From the NCBI GenBank assembly GCA_902490355.1, contig CABUDN010000014.1, positions 1 through 24,569 of the forward strand: a stretch of 24,569 nucleotides of DNA, given 5' to 3'. The notes under the pieces were generated by a model. It was given only the letters and a program-made list of their open reading frames with translations. It was not told the origin of the DNA and made no database searches. Made by a program: the position numbers and the translations under genes. Below are positions 8,234 through 16,904 of the stretch, in pieces. Origin of the DNA: an uncultured Oscillibacter sp. (GTDB lineage: Bacteria > Bacillota > Clostridia > Oscillospirales > Oscillospiraceae). Position 1 is the first letter of the stretch; each line of letters opens with the position of its first letter.

Positions 8234-10072
8234 ATGAGCAGACTGGAAGTCAAAATGCCCGGCCAGGCCCAGGCCGTGGTGGAGCAGCTTTACCGGAATA
8301 TGGAGCGGCGGATTGCCGCCAGCCCGCCGGGATTGTGCCCGGTGGATATGGCGCTGAATTTTCTCAACCTCTGTCAGGCGCAGACCTGCGGCAAGTGCGT
8401 GCCTTGCCGCATCGGACTGACGCAGCTTTCCAACATGATTCGGGAAGTGCTGGACGGAGATCCTCCCGTGGGGATTCTGCGTCGGATTGAGAACACCGCC
8501 CAGGTGATCGTGGATACGGCGGACTGCGCCATCGGCGTGGATGCGGCGCAGCTGGTGCTGATGGGGCTCAAGGGCTTCCGGGACGACTATGAAGAGCACA
8601 TTCTTCATCACCGCTGTCTGGGAAGCCTGAAAAACCCGGTGCCCTGCGTGGCCCTGTGCCCTGCTGGGGTGGATATTCCCGGATACATCGCGCTGGTCAA
8701 CGAGGGACGCTGCGCCGACGCGGTGCGCCTGATCCGCAAGGACAATCCCTTCCCGGTTTCCTGCGCCTACATCTGCGAGCATCCCTGCGAGGCCCGCTGC
8801 CGCCGGAATATGGTGGACGATGCCATCAATATCCGGGGCCTCAAGCGCTATGCAGTGGACCATGCCGGTCCGGTGCCGCAGCCGCAGCCCGCTCCGGCCA
8901 CCGGCAAGTCCGTGGCCATCATCGGCGGCGGTCCCGGCGGGCTTTCCGCGGCCTATTATCTGGCGCTGATGGGGCACCGGGTGACGGTATACGAAAAGCA
9001 AAAGCAGCTGGGCGGCATGATGCGCTACGGCATTCCCAGCTACCGCCTGCCCCGGCAGCTGCTGGAGGCGGAGATTGCCTCCATTCTCTCCGTGGGCATT
9101 CAGGTCCGCACGGGGGTGGACGTGGGAACGGACATCACCTTCGACCAGCTCAAGCGCCGGTATGACTGCCTGTATATTTCCATCGGCGCCCATACCGATA
9201 AGAAAACGGGGATTGAGGGGGAAGACAGCCAGGGCGTGATTTCCGCCGTGGAGCTGCTGCGACGCATCGGAGACGAAGAGATGCCCGACTTTACCGGACA
9301 GCGGGTGGTGGTCATCGGCGGCGGCAACGTGGCCATGGACGTGACTCGCAGCGCCATTCGCCTGGGAGCGGCCAAGGTGACCTGCGTCTACCGCCGCCGT
9401 CAGGAGGATATGACGGCCCAGGCGGAGGAAGTAGAGGGAGCTGTTGCCGAGGGCGCGGAGATTCTGACCCTGCAGGCCCCCTTGCGGATTGAGGCGGACG
9501 ACCAGGGCCGCGCGGCGGCGCTGTGGACGCAGCCCCAGATCATTGGGGAAGTGGACCGCCAGGGCCGTCCCCGGCCCGGCACTGCGTCGGTGGAACCCCG
9601 GCGGATTCCGGCGGATATCATCATCGTGGCCATCGGGCAGGGCATCGAGTCCCACGGCTTTGAGCAAAGCGGCATCCAGATTCAGCGGGGCGGTACGCTG
9701 CTGGCGGATTCCAGCACCCGCCTGCCCGATCTGGAAGGCGTCTTTGCCGGAGGCGACTGTGTCACCGGTCCGGCCACTGTTATTCGGGCCATTGCGGCGG
9801 GCAAGGCGGCCGCGGCCAATATTGACGAGTATCTGGGCTTCCATCATGAGATTGAGACGGAGGTCAAAGTCCCCACGCCCCGGGTGACGGACCTGGGTCC
9901 CCGGGGACGGGTGAACTGCGGAGTCCGGGAGGCGGCGGATCGCCGCTGCGACTTCCAGTGCATAGAGTGCGGCATGACCAAGGAGGAGGCCGTGCAGGAA
10001 TCCTCCCGGTGCCTGCGGTGCGATCACTTCGGTTATGGAATCTTCAAAGGGGGGCGTGTGGAAAAATGGTGA
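8234..10072 (+). CDS. NuoF-like Fe-S / GltD-like NAD(P) flavoprotein fusion
   Basis: This 612-aa protein joins two electron-transfer modules. The N-terminus matches only the C-terminal [4Fe-4S] domain of NuoF-type subunits, with C52, C55, C58 and C98 in the C-x2-C-x2-C-x39-C pattern; the FMN/NADH part of NuoF is absent. Residues from about 130 match the glutamate synthase small subunit (GltD) and dihydropyrimidine dehydrogenase: a Cys-rich CPAGVDIPGY segment, FAD site GGGPGGLSAAYYLALMG, NAD(P) site VIGGGNVAMDVTRSA and the C-terminal AGGDC motif. A final CIECG and CLRCDH pair may hold another cluster. The ATG at 8234 follows AAAGGAGGG. It overlaps the hydrogenase start by 7 bases. It probably exchanges electrons between NAD(P)H and the hydrogenase. 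No GltB is encoded here, so it is not a true glutamate synthase subunit. Confidence 0.85.
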   Translation: MSRLEVKMPGQAQAVVEQLYRNMERRIAASPPGLCPVDMALNFLNLCQAQTCGKCVPCRIGLTQLSNMIREVLDGDPPVGILRRIENTAQVIVDTADCAIGVDAAQLVLMGLKGFRDDYEEHILHHRCLGSLKNPVPCVALCPAGVDIPGYIALVNEGRCADAVRLIRKDNPFPVSCAYICEHPCEARCRRNMVDDAINIRGLKRYAVDHAGPVPQPQPAPATGKSVAIIGGGPGGLSAAYYLALMGHRVTVYEKQKQLGGMMRYGIPSYRLPRQLLEAEIASILSVGIQVRTGVDVGTDITFDQLKRRYDCLYISIGAHTDKKTGIEGEDSQGVISAVELLRRIGDEEMPDFTGQRVVVIGGGNVAMDVTRSAIRLGAAKVTCVYRRRQEDMTAQAEEVEGAVAEGAEILTLQAPLRIEADDQGRAAALWTQPQIIGEVDRQGRPRPGTASVEPRRIPADIIIVAIGQGIESHGFEQSGIQIQRGGTLLADSSTRLPDLEGVFAGGDCVTGPATVIRAIAAGKAAAANIDEYLGFHHEIETEVKVPTPRVTDLGPRGRVNCGVREAADRRCDFQCIECGMTKEEAVQESSRCLRCDHFGYGIFKGGRVEKW

Positions 10073-11808
10073 CATGCAGCATGGATGGCCGGACCCTCAC
10101 GGTCCCCAAGGGATCTACCATTCTCAAGGCCGCGGAGCAGGCCGGAATTCCCATTCCGCACCTGTGCTTTTTGAAGGATATCAACGAAATCGGCGCGTGC
10201 CGCATGTGTATGGTGGAAGTGGAGGGAACCGAGCGGCTGGTTCCGGCGTGCAATACCGCTGTGACGGAGGGAATGGTGATTCACACCAATTCTCCCCGGG
10301 TGCGGCAGGCCCGCAAGACGAATCTGCGGCTAATCCTCTCGCAGCACAACTCCAACTGCACGGTCTGCGTGCGCAGCGGCAACTGCCAGCTGCAGAGGCT
10401 GTCCCACGATCTCAACATCCACTTCCAGCCCTATGAGGTGCAGCTGGAGCGGTCCCATGTGGATCTGGAAGTCCCCATTGTGCGGGAGGCCAGCAAGTGC
10501 ATCAAGTGCATGCGGTGCATCCAGATCTGCGACAAGATTCAGGGCATGCACATTTGGGACGTGGCGGGTACCGGCTCCCGGACCACGGTGGACGTGAGCT
10601 ATAACCGGAGCCTGAAGAATACGGACTGCACCTTCTGCGGCCAGTGCGTGACCCATTGTCCCACGGGAGCGCTGACGGTGCGGGATGATACCAACCGGGC
10701 CCTGCGGGCTCTGGCGGACCCGGAGATCACCACGGTGGTCCAGGTGGCGCCGGCAGTGCGGGTGGCCTGGGCGGAGGCCTTTGGCCTGCCCAAGCGGCAG
10801 GCTACCACAGGGCGGATGGTGGCGGCCCTGAAGCGAATTGGGTTCGACTATGTCTTTGACACCAATTTCGCCGCGGATCTCACCATTATGGAAGAGGGCA
10901 GCGAGCTGCTGGAGCGGCTGTCCCACCGGGGGAAGTACCGCTGGCCCATGTTTACCAGCTGCTGTCCCGGCTGGGTGCGGTTTGTGAAAACCCAGTTCCC
11001 CTCCTACACCGAAAATCTCTCCACCGCCAAGTCTCCCCAGCAGATGTTCGGCGCGGTGGCCAAGAGCTACTTTGCTGAAAAAATGGGAATCGATTCCCGA
11101 AAGATGTGCGTGGTTTCGATTATGCCGTGTTCGGCCAAGAAGGCGGAGTGCGAGCTGCCCACTATGCGCAACGCCTTTGGAAATCCGGATGTGGATGTGG
11201 TGCTGACCACCCGGGAGATGTGCCGGCTGTTCCGCAGCGACTGCATCGTTCCCGGAGACCTGGAGGAAGCGCCCTTCGACAGCCCCCTGGGCACCGGAAC
11301 CGGCGCCGCGGTGATCTTCGGCGCCACCGGCGGGGTCATGGATGCCGCCCTGCGCAGCGCCTATTTCCTGGCCACGGGGAGCAATCCGGACCCGGACGCC
11401 TTTTCCAAGATCCGGGGCGGAAAACCGTGGAAGGAGGCGGTGTTCTCCATTCCCGGCACCGGCGAGGTGCGGGTGGCGGTGGTCAGCGGTCTGGCCAATA
11501 CCCGCAGGCTCATGGAGGCCGTGGACAGCGGCCGGGTGGAGTATGACTTCGTGGAAGTCATGGCCTGTCCGGGCGGCTGCGCCGGCGGCGGCGGGCAGCC
11601 CATCCGGGACGGCGCGGAGCTGGCTTCCGTCCGGGGCGCCCGGCTCTGGCAGATGGATGCGCGGACGCCGGTCCGGTTTTCCCACGAGAATCCCGATGTG
11701 CAGGCGCTCTACCGCACCTATCTGAAAAAGCCCCTGGGGGAGAAGGCACATCACCTGCTCCATACGGACCACACCGCATGGTCTGTGGAAGGGGAGACCT
11801 CCCGTTAA
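10066..11808 (+). CDS. hydA: [FeFe] hydrogenase, group A, M3 type
   Basis: This 580-aa iron hydrogenase interconverts H2 with protons and electrons in the cytoplasm. All cofactor sites are intact. A [2Fe-2S] domain uses C34, C45, C48 and C62. A His-Cys [4Fe-4S] site uses H94, C98, C101 and C107. A two-cluster ferredoxin domain uses C145-C155 and C188-C198. The H-cluster domain has L1 TSCCPGW (C299/C300), L2 MPCSAKKAE (C355) and L3 CPGGCAGGGGQP (C501/C505). The small-subunit-like tail follows. Domain order and numbering are close to Clostridium pasteurianum CpI. The ATG at 10066 overlaps the flavoprotein stop. Pairing with a GltD-like partner is typical of the hydrogenases classed as group A2 (glutamate-synthase-linked). 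The maturation genes hydEFG are not in the window. The direction of catalysis cannot be read from sequence. Confidence 0.95.
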   Translation: MVTCSMDGRTLTVPKGSTILKAAEQAGIPIPHLCFLKDINEIGACRMCMVEVEGTERLVPACNTAVTEGMVIHTNSPRVRQARKTNLRLILSQHNSNCTVCVRSGNCQLQRLSHDLNIHFQPYEVQLERSHVDLEVPIVREASKCIKCMRCIQICDKIQGMHIWDVAGTGSRTTVDVSYNRSLKNTDCTFCGQCVTHCPTGALTVRDDTNRALRALADPEITTVVQVAPAVRVAWAEAFGLPKRQATTGRMVAALKRIGFDYVFDTNFAADLTIMEEGSELLERLSHRGKYRWPMFTSCCPGWVRFVKTQFPSYTENLSTAKSPQQMFGAVAKSYFAEKMGIDSRKMCVVSIMPCSAKKAECELPTMRNAFGNPDVDVVLTTREMCRLFRSDCIVPGDLEEAPFDSPLGTGTGAAVIFGATGGVMDAALRSAYFLATGSNPDPDAFSKIRGGKPWKEAVFSIPGTGEVRVAVVSGLANTRRLMEAVDSGRVEYDFVEVMACPGGCAGGGGQPIRDGAELASVRGARLWQMDARTPVRFSHENPDVQALYRTYLKKPLGEKAHHLLHTDHTAWSVEGETSR

Positions 11809-11851
11809 AAAACAGCCCCGCGTCCGAACAGGACGCGGGGCTGTTTTTTTT
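11807..11851. terminator. Strong bidirectional terminator
   Basis: An A6 stretch, CAGCCCCGCGTCC, a 5-base loop, its exact complement and T8 (11844-11851) form a 13-bp GC-rich stem extendable by A-T pairs. It separates the convergent hydrogenase and CHR operons, whose stops are at 11808 and 11857, and has T tracts on both strands. Confidence 0.93.
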
Positions 11852-11856
11852 AATGT

Positions 11857-12420
11857 TTAAAAGGCCAGGACAATGCCGATTACCGCAGCACAGGCCATGT
11901 AGACGATGGGGTGAAGCTTGAACTTCTTGATGGCGGCAAAGGCCAGGACGAAGAAAATCAGCTTCTTGAAATCAAAGAGATCCAGCAGCGCGCCGGTTTG
12001 CTTGTAAAGGTCCAGATGGAACATGGAGACCTGCACCACGCTGATGCCGGCGGCGGCAATGAGGCCGGTGACGGCGGGACGCAGTCCGTAGAAGGCGGAA
12101 TCCACCAGCTTGCTGCCCCGGAAGCGGTCCAGGGATTTGGAGATGAGAACGACAATGACAATGGAGGGCAGAATTTCGCCCATGGTGGCGACCACGCCGC
12201 CGAAGAATCCGGCCACATTGCAGCCCACATAAGTGGCCATGTTGATGCCGATGGGGCCGGGGGTGGATTCGGAAATGGCGATCATGTCCGTGATGAGGGA
12301 CTGGGAGTACCAGCCGGTGGACTCCGCCAGATCCTGCAGGAAGGGCAACGTGGCCATGCCGCCGCCCACGGCGAAGAGGCCGATTTTCAGGAATTCCCAA
12401 AAGAGCTGTAAGTAAATCAT
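11857..12420 (-). CDS. CHR-family transporter, second half protein
   Basis: This is a 187-aa membrane protein of the chromate ion transporter (CHR, ChrA) family in its half-size form. The N-terminus has the family pattern FWEFLKIGLFAVGGGMATLPFL and the ESTPGPIGINMATYVG motif. Several hydrophobic segments follow, ending in a C-terminal helix. Half-size CHR proteins come as gene pairs and are thought to work as heterodimers with opposite topology. The partner is encoded just upstream, overlapping by 4 bases. AAGGAGG lies at the end of the partner gene before this ATG. The substrate need not be chromate in an anaerobe; sulfate-like or organic anions are possible. Confidence 0.85.
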   Translation of the reverse strand: MIYLQLFWEFLKIGLFAVGGGMATLPFLQDLAESTGWYSQSLITDMIAISESTPGPIGINMATYVGCNVAGFFGGVVATMGEILPSIVIVVLISKSLDRFRGSKLVDSAFYGLRPAVTGLIAAAGISVVQVSMFHLDLYKQTGALLDLFDFKKLIFFVLAFAAIKKFKLHPIVYMACAAVIGIVLAF

Positions 12421-12980
12421 TTCCCTTCACCCTCCTTCCGGACGCTGCCGGTAATTTTTTTGGCGCCGATACCCAGCAGGGCGCAGGCAATGACCAGCAG
12501 AATGGGGGACAGGTCGGTAAAGACGCTCAGGCACAGCATCACCAGGCAGACCACGATGCCGAATGTGTCCTTGACGCCTTTTTTCCACATACTGATGACC
12601 GCGTCCAGAATCAGGGCTGCCACGCATACGGAGATACCGGCCAGGGCGTGCTGGACATAGGGATTGTCCTGGAAGCTGGAGAGGAAGAATGCAATGATGG
12701 AAATGATGATGATGCAGGGGGAGACCATGCCCAAAGCAGCGGCCACACCGCCGGGAATTCCGCGGCGGCGGTAGCCGATGAACACGGAGACGTTGATGGC
12801 AATGATGCCGGGGAGCCCCTGACTCAGGGCATAGTAATCCATGATGGTTTCCTCATCCATCCACTGGTGGTTCTGGATGATTTCCCGCCGCAGGATCGGC
12901 AGCATGGCGTAACCGCCGCCGAAGGTCACGGCGCCCATGCGGAAAAACAGGGTGTAGAGGATCAGTAAGTCGCGCAGCAT
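12417..12980 (-). CDS. CHR-family transporter, first half protein
   Basis: This is the partner of the adjacent CHR protein and also has 187 aa. The family motif appears as FFRMGAVTFGGGYAMLPIL, followed by YYALSQGLPGIIAINVSVFIGYRRRG, where the first PGP-type motif reads GLPG. It has several membrane segments and a basic C-terminal tail. The start is ATG at 12980, preceded by AAGAAAGAAGG. It lies 102 bases downstream of the gamma-glutamyltransferase gene on the same strand. A hairpin lies in the gap, so it may be the distal part of that operon or separately transcribed. Confidence 0.85.
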   Translation of the reverse strand: MLRDLLILYTLFFRMGAVTFGGGYAMLPILRREIIQNHQWMDEETIMDYYALSQGLPGIIAINVSVFIGYRRRGIPGGVAAALGMVSPCIIIISIIAFFLSSFQDNPYVQHALAGISVCVAALILDAVISMWKKGVKDTFGIVVCLVMLCLSVFTDLSPILLVIACALLGIGAKKITGSVRKEGEGK

Positions 12981-13021
12981 GTTGTGCCTTCTTTCTTGAA
13001 TGTGATAGATGTGATAACGCT

Positions 13022-13056
13022 GGCGCGCCGCGCACCAATTTTGGTGCGCGGCCGCC
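13022..13056. other. GC-rich hairpin between ggt and CHR genes
   Basis: GCCGCGCACC (13027-13036) pairs with GGTGCGCGGC (13043-13052) around AATTTT, with outer GGC/GCC pairs at 13022-13024 and 13054-13056. There is no T run on the minus strand. It may reduce read-through or mark a processing site between the upstream genes and the CHR pair. Confidence 0.5.
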
Positions 13057-13082
13057 GGATCATAGTGATCATATCATATTTT

Positions 13083-14702
13083 TTACCAGGCTGCAATCGT
13101 GCCGTCGGCCCGGGGCTCCGTACCGCCCACCAGGGTGCCGTCGTCCATGCGCCAGATGATCTGACCGCGGCCCATGCCCAGGTTGGAGTTGACGATTTCC
13201 ACCTGGTGGCCCATGTCGGCCAGCTTCTGGGCGATGTGGGCGGGAACTTCCCGCTCCAGCTGGACCTTTTTCTCGCCCACCCACTGGAAGCGGGGCGCGT
13301 CCAGGCACTCCTGGGGATTCATGTGGTAATCCACGGTGTTGACAATGACCTGGACGTGGCCCTGGGGCTGCATGAAGCCGCCCATGACGCCGAAGGGACC
13401 CACTGCCTTGCCGTCCTTGACCAGGAAGCCGGGGATGATGGTGTGATAGGCCTTCTTGCCGCCTTGGAGGTAGTTGTCGCTCTCGGGGTCCAGGGAGAAG
13501 TTGGCGCCCCGGTCCTGGAGGGTGATGCCGGTGCCGGGGATGACAATGCCGGAACCGAAGCGGTTGTAGTTGCTCTGGATGAAGGAGACCATGTTGCCCT
13601 GGCCGTCCGCCACGCAGAAATACACGGTGCCGCCGCAGGAGGGATCGCCGGCCTCGGGATAGACGGCCTGATCCGTGATGAGGGCCCGGCGCACAGCGGC
13701 ATACCGCTCGGAGAGCATGTCGGAGACCTTGGTGCGCATGTAGCGGGGGTCGGCCACGAACTTCTTGGTGTCCACGAAGGCCAGCTTGGTGGCCTCGATC
13801 ATCTTGTGATAGACGTCGGCGCACTCCCGGGAATCGCCCAGATCCAGGCCCTTGAGCATGTTCAGCGCCATGAGGGCGGTGATGCCGTGGCCGTTGGGGG
13901 GCATCTCAAAGACGTCATAGCCCTTGTAGTTGACGGAGATGGGCTCCACCCACTGGGCCTTGTAGTTGGTGAAGTCGCTCTCGGCGAAGAAGCCGCCGGT
14001 GCGGTTGGAGAAGTCCACGATCTTCTTCATGATCTCGCCGCGGTAGTAGCTCTCGCAGTCACTCTCGGCCAGAGACTCCAGGGTGGCGGCGTAGTCGGGG
14101 TTATAGAAGCGCTCGCCGGGGGCGTAGGGCTGGCCGTTTTTGGTGAAGTACTCCAACCAGGGGCCGAAGACGGCGGGATCTTCCTTGGCGGCGGCGGTGA
14201 AGCGCACCACCTCGGCCTTCCACTGCTTATAGACATTGACGGGGATGCAGAAGCCGTCCCGGGCGTAGGAGATGGCGGGAGCCATCAGCTCGGCCATGGA
14301 CTTGGTGCCGAAGCGGCGGCGCAGCTCGGCCCAGGCGCTGGGGGCGCCGGGGACCATGGTGGGCAGCCACCCGTTCATGGGGACGGCGGAGTAGCCCGCT
14401 TCCCGGACCTTGTCGGCACTCAGGGCCATGGGAGCGACACCGGAGCCGTCCAGGCCATAGAGGTGGCCGTCTGTCCAGATCAGGGCAAAGCAGTCGCTGC
14501 CCAGGCCGTTGCCGGTGGGCTCCACCAGCGGCAATGTGGTGGCCATGGCGATGGCGGCGTCCATGGCGTTGCCGCCGGACTTGAGGATCTCCAGACCCAC
14601 CTGAGAGGCGATGGGGGAGGTGGAGCAGGCCATGCCCTTGGTGGCATAGACCACATTGCGGTGAGAGGCAAAGGCGTACTTGAGAGGATCAAACTGCGGC
14701 AT
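13083..14702 (-). CDS. ggt: Gamma-glutamyltransferase, cytoplasmic type
   Basis: GGT is an N-terminal-nucleophile hydrolase that cleaves gamma-glutamyl bonds, for example in glutathione, and transfers glutamate to water or an amine. The 539-aa proenzyme shows GGNAMDAAIAMA near the start, EPTGNGLGSDCFALIW and the processing site at T359 in CGGTVYFCVADGQGNMVSFI, which becomes the N-terminus of the small subunit. GTGITLQDRG and GVMGGFMQPQGH are also conserved. The ATG at 14702 was chosen because homology begins there and AGAAAGGA precedes it; an upstream open stretch belongs to the neighbouring gene region. The true N-terminus has no signal peptide, unlike the periplasmic E. coli or secreted B. 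subtilis enzymes, so it should act on imported substrates. It lies 23 bases after the AEC gene. Confidence 0.93.
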   Translation of the reverse strand: MPQFDPLKYAFASHRNVVYATKGMACSTSPIASQVGLEILKSGGNAMDAAIAMATTLPLVEPTGNGLGSDCFALIWTDGHLYGLDGSGVAPMALSADKVREAGYSAVPMNGWLPTMVPGAPSAWAELRRRFGTKSMAELMAPAISYARDGFCIPVNVYKQWKAEVVRFTAAAKEDPAVFGPWLEYFTKNGQPYAPGERFYNPDYAATLESLAESDCESYYRGEIMKKIVDFSNRTGGFFAESDFTNYKAQWVEPISVNYKGYDVFEMPPNGHGITALMALNMLKGLDLGDSRECADVYHKMIEATKLAFVDTKKFVADPRYMRTKVSDMLSERYAAVRRALITDQAVYPEAGDPSCGGTVYFCVADGQGNMVSFIQSNYNRFGSGIVIPGTGITLQDRGANFSLDPESDNYLQGGKKAYHTIIPGFLVKDGKAVGPFGVMGGFMQPQGHVQVIVNTVDYHMNPQECLDAPRFQWVGEKKVQLEREVPAHIAQKLADMGHQVEIVNSNLGMGRGQIIWRMDDGTLVGGTEPRADGTIAAW

Positions 14703-14725
14703 AGCGGTTTTAACGTCCTTTCTGT

Positions 14726-15649
14726 TTAGAAATAAGGATGGGAAAATGCGGTTTGCGCCAGGAATACCATGGCGGGCACCGTGACAACGGAGAGCACCGT
14801 GCTCAGGCATACGGTGACCACGCTGAACTCATAGTCGCAGCGGTACTGCTGGGCGAACACGCAGATGTTGGCGCCCACCGGGGTGGCGGCGGTGAGGAAT
14901 ACCGCGGTCATCAGGGGCAGATTGTCCACCGGCATCAGCCAGAACACCAGGCCTACTGCGGCCGGAATCACCACAAGGCGCATGAGGACGCACCCAACGG
15001 CCCGCCGGTCCAGCATACGCCGGAGCGGCAGCCGGGCAAGATAGGTTCCCATGAGGATCATAGCCACAGGGGTGTTCATATCCGCCACATACCCCAGGGT
15101 GCTGGTGAGGATGCCGGGCAGGGTGACCCGGCTCAAGAACAGCGCGACGCCGATGACGATGGAGATTACCACCGGATTGCGGGCAATGGCCTTGGGGGAG
15201 ATGGTGTCCTTCCGGCCGGTCATGATGTAGACGCCGTAGGTCCACTGGAACAGGTTCAGCAGGGCCACGGAGGCGGCGATGTAAAAGACGCCCTTCTGGC
15301 CCACCACGGCCTGCACCAGGGGAATGCCGATGAAGCCGGCATTGCAGAAGGCGGCGGCAAAATTCTCCAGGCGGCGGCGCTGGCCGAAGACCAGATAGGA
15401 AAGGAGCATTGCCACCACATAGCTGATCAGAGCCAGCAGGGCGGAAAGCCCCAGCTCCAGGAGCCGCTGATGAGAGTATTCCGTGATGTAGGATTTGATG
15501 ATGACGCAGGGAATGATGATCCGCAGCAAAATGGCACCCAGATCCCGGCTGCCCTGCTCGGAGAGAAAGCCCTTCCGGCTCAGGTATACGCCAACCGCCA
15601 TCAGCAGGGCCATGATGGCGATGCGCTCAAGAAGGATGGAAAAGAGCAT
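14726..15649 (-). CDS. AEC-family (auxin efflux carrier-like) transporter
   Basis: This 307-aa integral membrane protein has about ten hydrophobic segments and the AEC family pattern: an N-terminal half with LLRIIIPCVIIKSY, then FCNAGFIGIPLVQAVVG, and a C-terminal half with MNTPVAMILMGTYLA and ATPVGANICVFAQQY. Bacterial members include malate and other carboxylate carriers; the substrate here is unknown. I take the ATG at 15649, 10 bases after the stop of the upstream gene. A GTG at 15667, inside that gene, is possible. The ribosome site is weak, suggesting coupled translation. Its place between a peptidase/transporter pair and ggt suggests transport of a peptide-derived acid, as inference. 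Confidence 0.85.
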   Translation of the reverse strand: MLFSILLERIAIMALLMAVGVYLSRKGFLSEQGSRDLGAILLRIIIPCVIIKSYITEYSHQRLLELGLSALLALISYVVAMLLSYLVFGQRRRLENFAAAFCNAGFIGIPLVQAVVGQKGVFYIAASVALLNLFQWTYGVYIMTGRKDTISPKAIARNPVVISIVIGVALFLSRVTLPGILTSTLGYVADMNTPVAMILMGTYLARLPLRRMLDRRAVGCVLMRLVVIPAAVGLVFWLMPVDNLPLMTAVFLTAATPVGANICVFAQQYRCDYEFSVVTVCLSTVLSVVTVPAMVFLAQTAFSHPYF

Positions 15650-15659
15650 ATCCCGCGTC

Positions 15660-16865
15660 TCAGGCACCCATGAGCTTGGCCAGGAAGCTGGCGATGAACA
15701 CGGAGAGGATGGTCACGGAGGTGAAGCCGGAGATGACATATGCCGTCTGGATCTTGGAAGAAATAGCGTCCCGCTCCTCGGGGGTCTGGGCCACGGCGTT
15801 GGTAATCTCGGTGGCGATGAGCTCCGTGCCGGGATAGCCGATCAGCTGGCACATGGCAATGCCAATGGACAGGTTCTTGCTGCCCACGATCTTCCAGGCG
15901 GGAGTCAGATAGAACACGATGAAGGTGAAGATCAGCACCGCCACGAAAATCACCACGGCCTTGAAGCCGATGACAGGCAGCTGGGCCCAGTCCACCTTGG
16001 CCAGGGAGGGAATGATGGTGCACAGGGACAGGAAGGAGAAGAAGCCGTTGGCCTTGGCATAGTCCCGCAGCAGGTTGGAGGGAACCAGGCCGGTGTTGCG
16101 GCAGATGATGCCCAGCACCATGCACCAGATGGACATGTTCACCCAGCCCTGGCACAGGTCGCCCAGAATGTTGGCCAGCAGCATCATGGCGGCGGCAATG
16201 GCCAGGCAGATGAAGGTGGTGTAGTACTTCTTGTACTTCTCCCAGAACAGGGCCTTCTTGTTGCCGGCGCTGTCACCGGCCATTTCCTTGTACCAGCTGT
16301 AGTCGGGATCAGCGGCGTGCTTGGCCCGCAGGTCGGCCACCAGGTCCTTGGCCACGCTCAGTCCGCAGTTGGAAGCGGGCAGGGTGCCCACGAACTTCTG
16401 CACGGCATAGACAAAGGTGGCAAGAGCCGCGGCGGTGTCCAGACCCAGATTCTCGCAGGCCTGCACCATGGTGGTGGTAGCGACGATGCCGCCGTTGACC
16501 ACGGGGGCAGCGGCCATGGAGTATTCCTTGCCAATCAGGGGAATGACCACGACGCAGCCCAGAATGGCGGCAGCCATGCCCACGGTGGCGCACAGCACCG
16601 TGCGCCACTCACGCTTGAGCGTGGGGATATCCACGCTGGTGCCCATGTTGAACAGCAGGAAATACTGGCCCAGGCTGGCCACGCCGGCAAAGCCGGAGAT
16701 TTCCATGACATTGTCGGGATAAATGCCGGTCATGAACAGGACCAAAAAGCCCATCATAATGACGAACATGGACGAAATTTTCGCCTTGGTCAGGGCGCCC
16801 ACCAGGTCGCCCAGGAAGAAGATCAGCAGGACAGCAAATACTGCCTGATAGGTGGTCATTTCCAT
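15660..16865 (-). CDS. Predicted GltS-like (sodium:glutamate symporter-like) membrane protein
   Basis: This 401-aa multi-spanning membrane protein has the same length as E. coli GltS. It has two halves, each with a glycine/threonine-rich re-entrant-like stretch (PVVNGGIVATTTMVQACENL and IAMCQLIGYPGTELIATEIT) and about ten to twelve hydrophobic segments. A charged hydrophilic loop of about 50 residues (near 170-220) separates the halves. The overall plan resembles the glutamate:sodium symporter (ESS) family, but I cannot align it confidently. AGGAGG lies 10 bases before the ATG at 16865. It follows the M20 peptidase by 39 bases and abuts the AEC gene. Uptake of glutamate, a gamma-glutamyl compound or a small peptide would fit the neighbours. 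Confidence 0.6.
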   Translation of the reverse strand: MEMTTYQAVFAVLLIFFLGDLVGALTKAKISSMFVIMMGFLVLFMTGIYPDNVMEISGFAGVASLGQYFLLFNMGTSVDIPTLKREWRTVLCATVGMAAAILGCVVVIPLIGKEYSMAAAPVVNGGIVATTTMVQACENLGLDTAAALATFVYAVQKFVGTLPASNCGLSVAKDLVADLRAKHAADPDYSWYKEMAGDSAGNKKALFWEKYKKYYTTFICLAIAAAMMLLANILGDLCQGWVNMSIWCMVLGIICRNTGLVPSNLLRDYAKANGFFSFLSLCTIIPSLAKVDWAQLPVIGFKAVVIFVAVLIFTFIVFYLTPAWKIVGSKNLSIGIAMCQLIGYPGTELIATEITNAVAQTPEERDAISSKIQTAYVISGFTSVTILSVFIASFLAKLMGA

Positions 16866-16904
16866 AAGATTGATTCCTCCTAATTACACAACACAAAGAT
16901 TGGT

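Noticed and set aside
8225..10075. 616-codon minus-strand frame opposite the flavoprotein
   Set aside because: It covers the same span as a gene with clear Fe-S, FAD and NAD(P) motifs, and the antisense translation has no recognisable motif.
12984..16883. Long plus-strand frames (581, 311 and 462 codons) opposite ggt, the AEC gene and the GltS-like gene
   Set aside because: They mirror real minus-strand genes that have good ribosome sites and family motifs. The plus-strand products are low-complexity Gly/His/Asp-rich.
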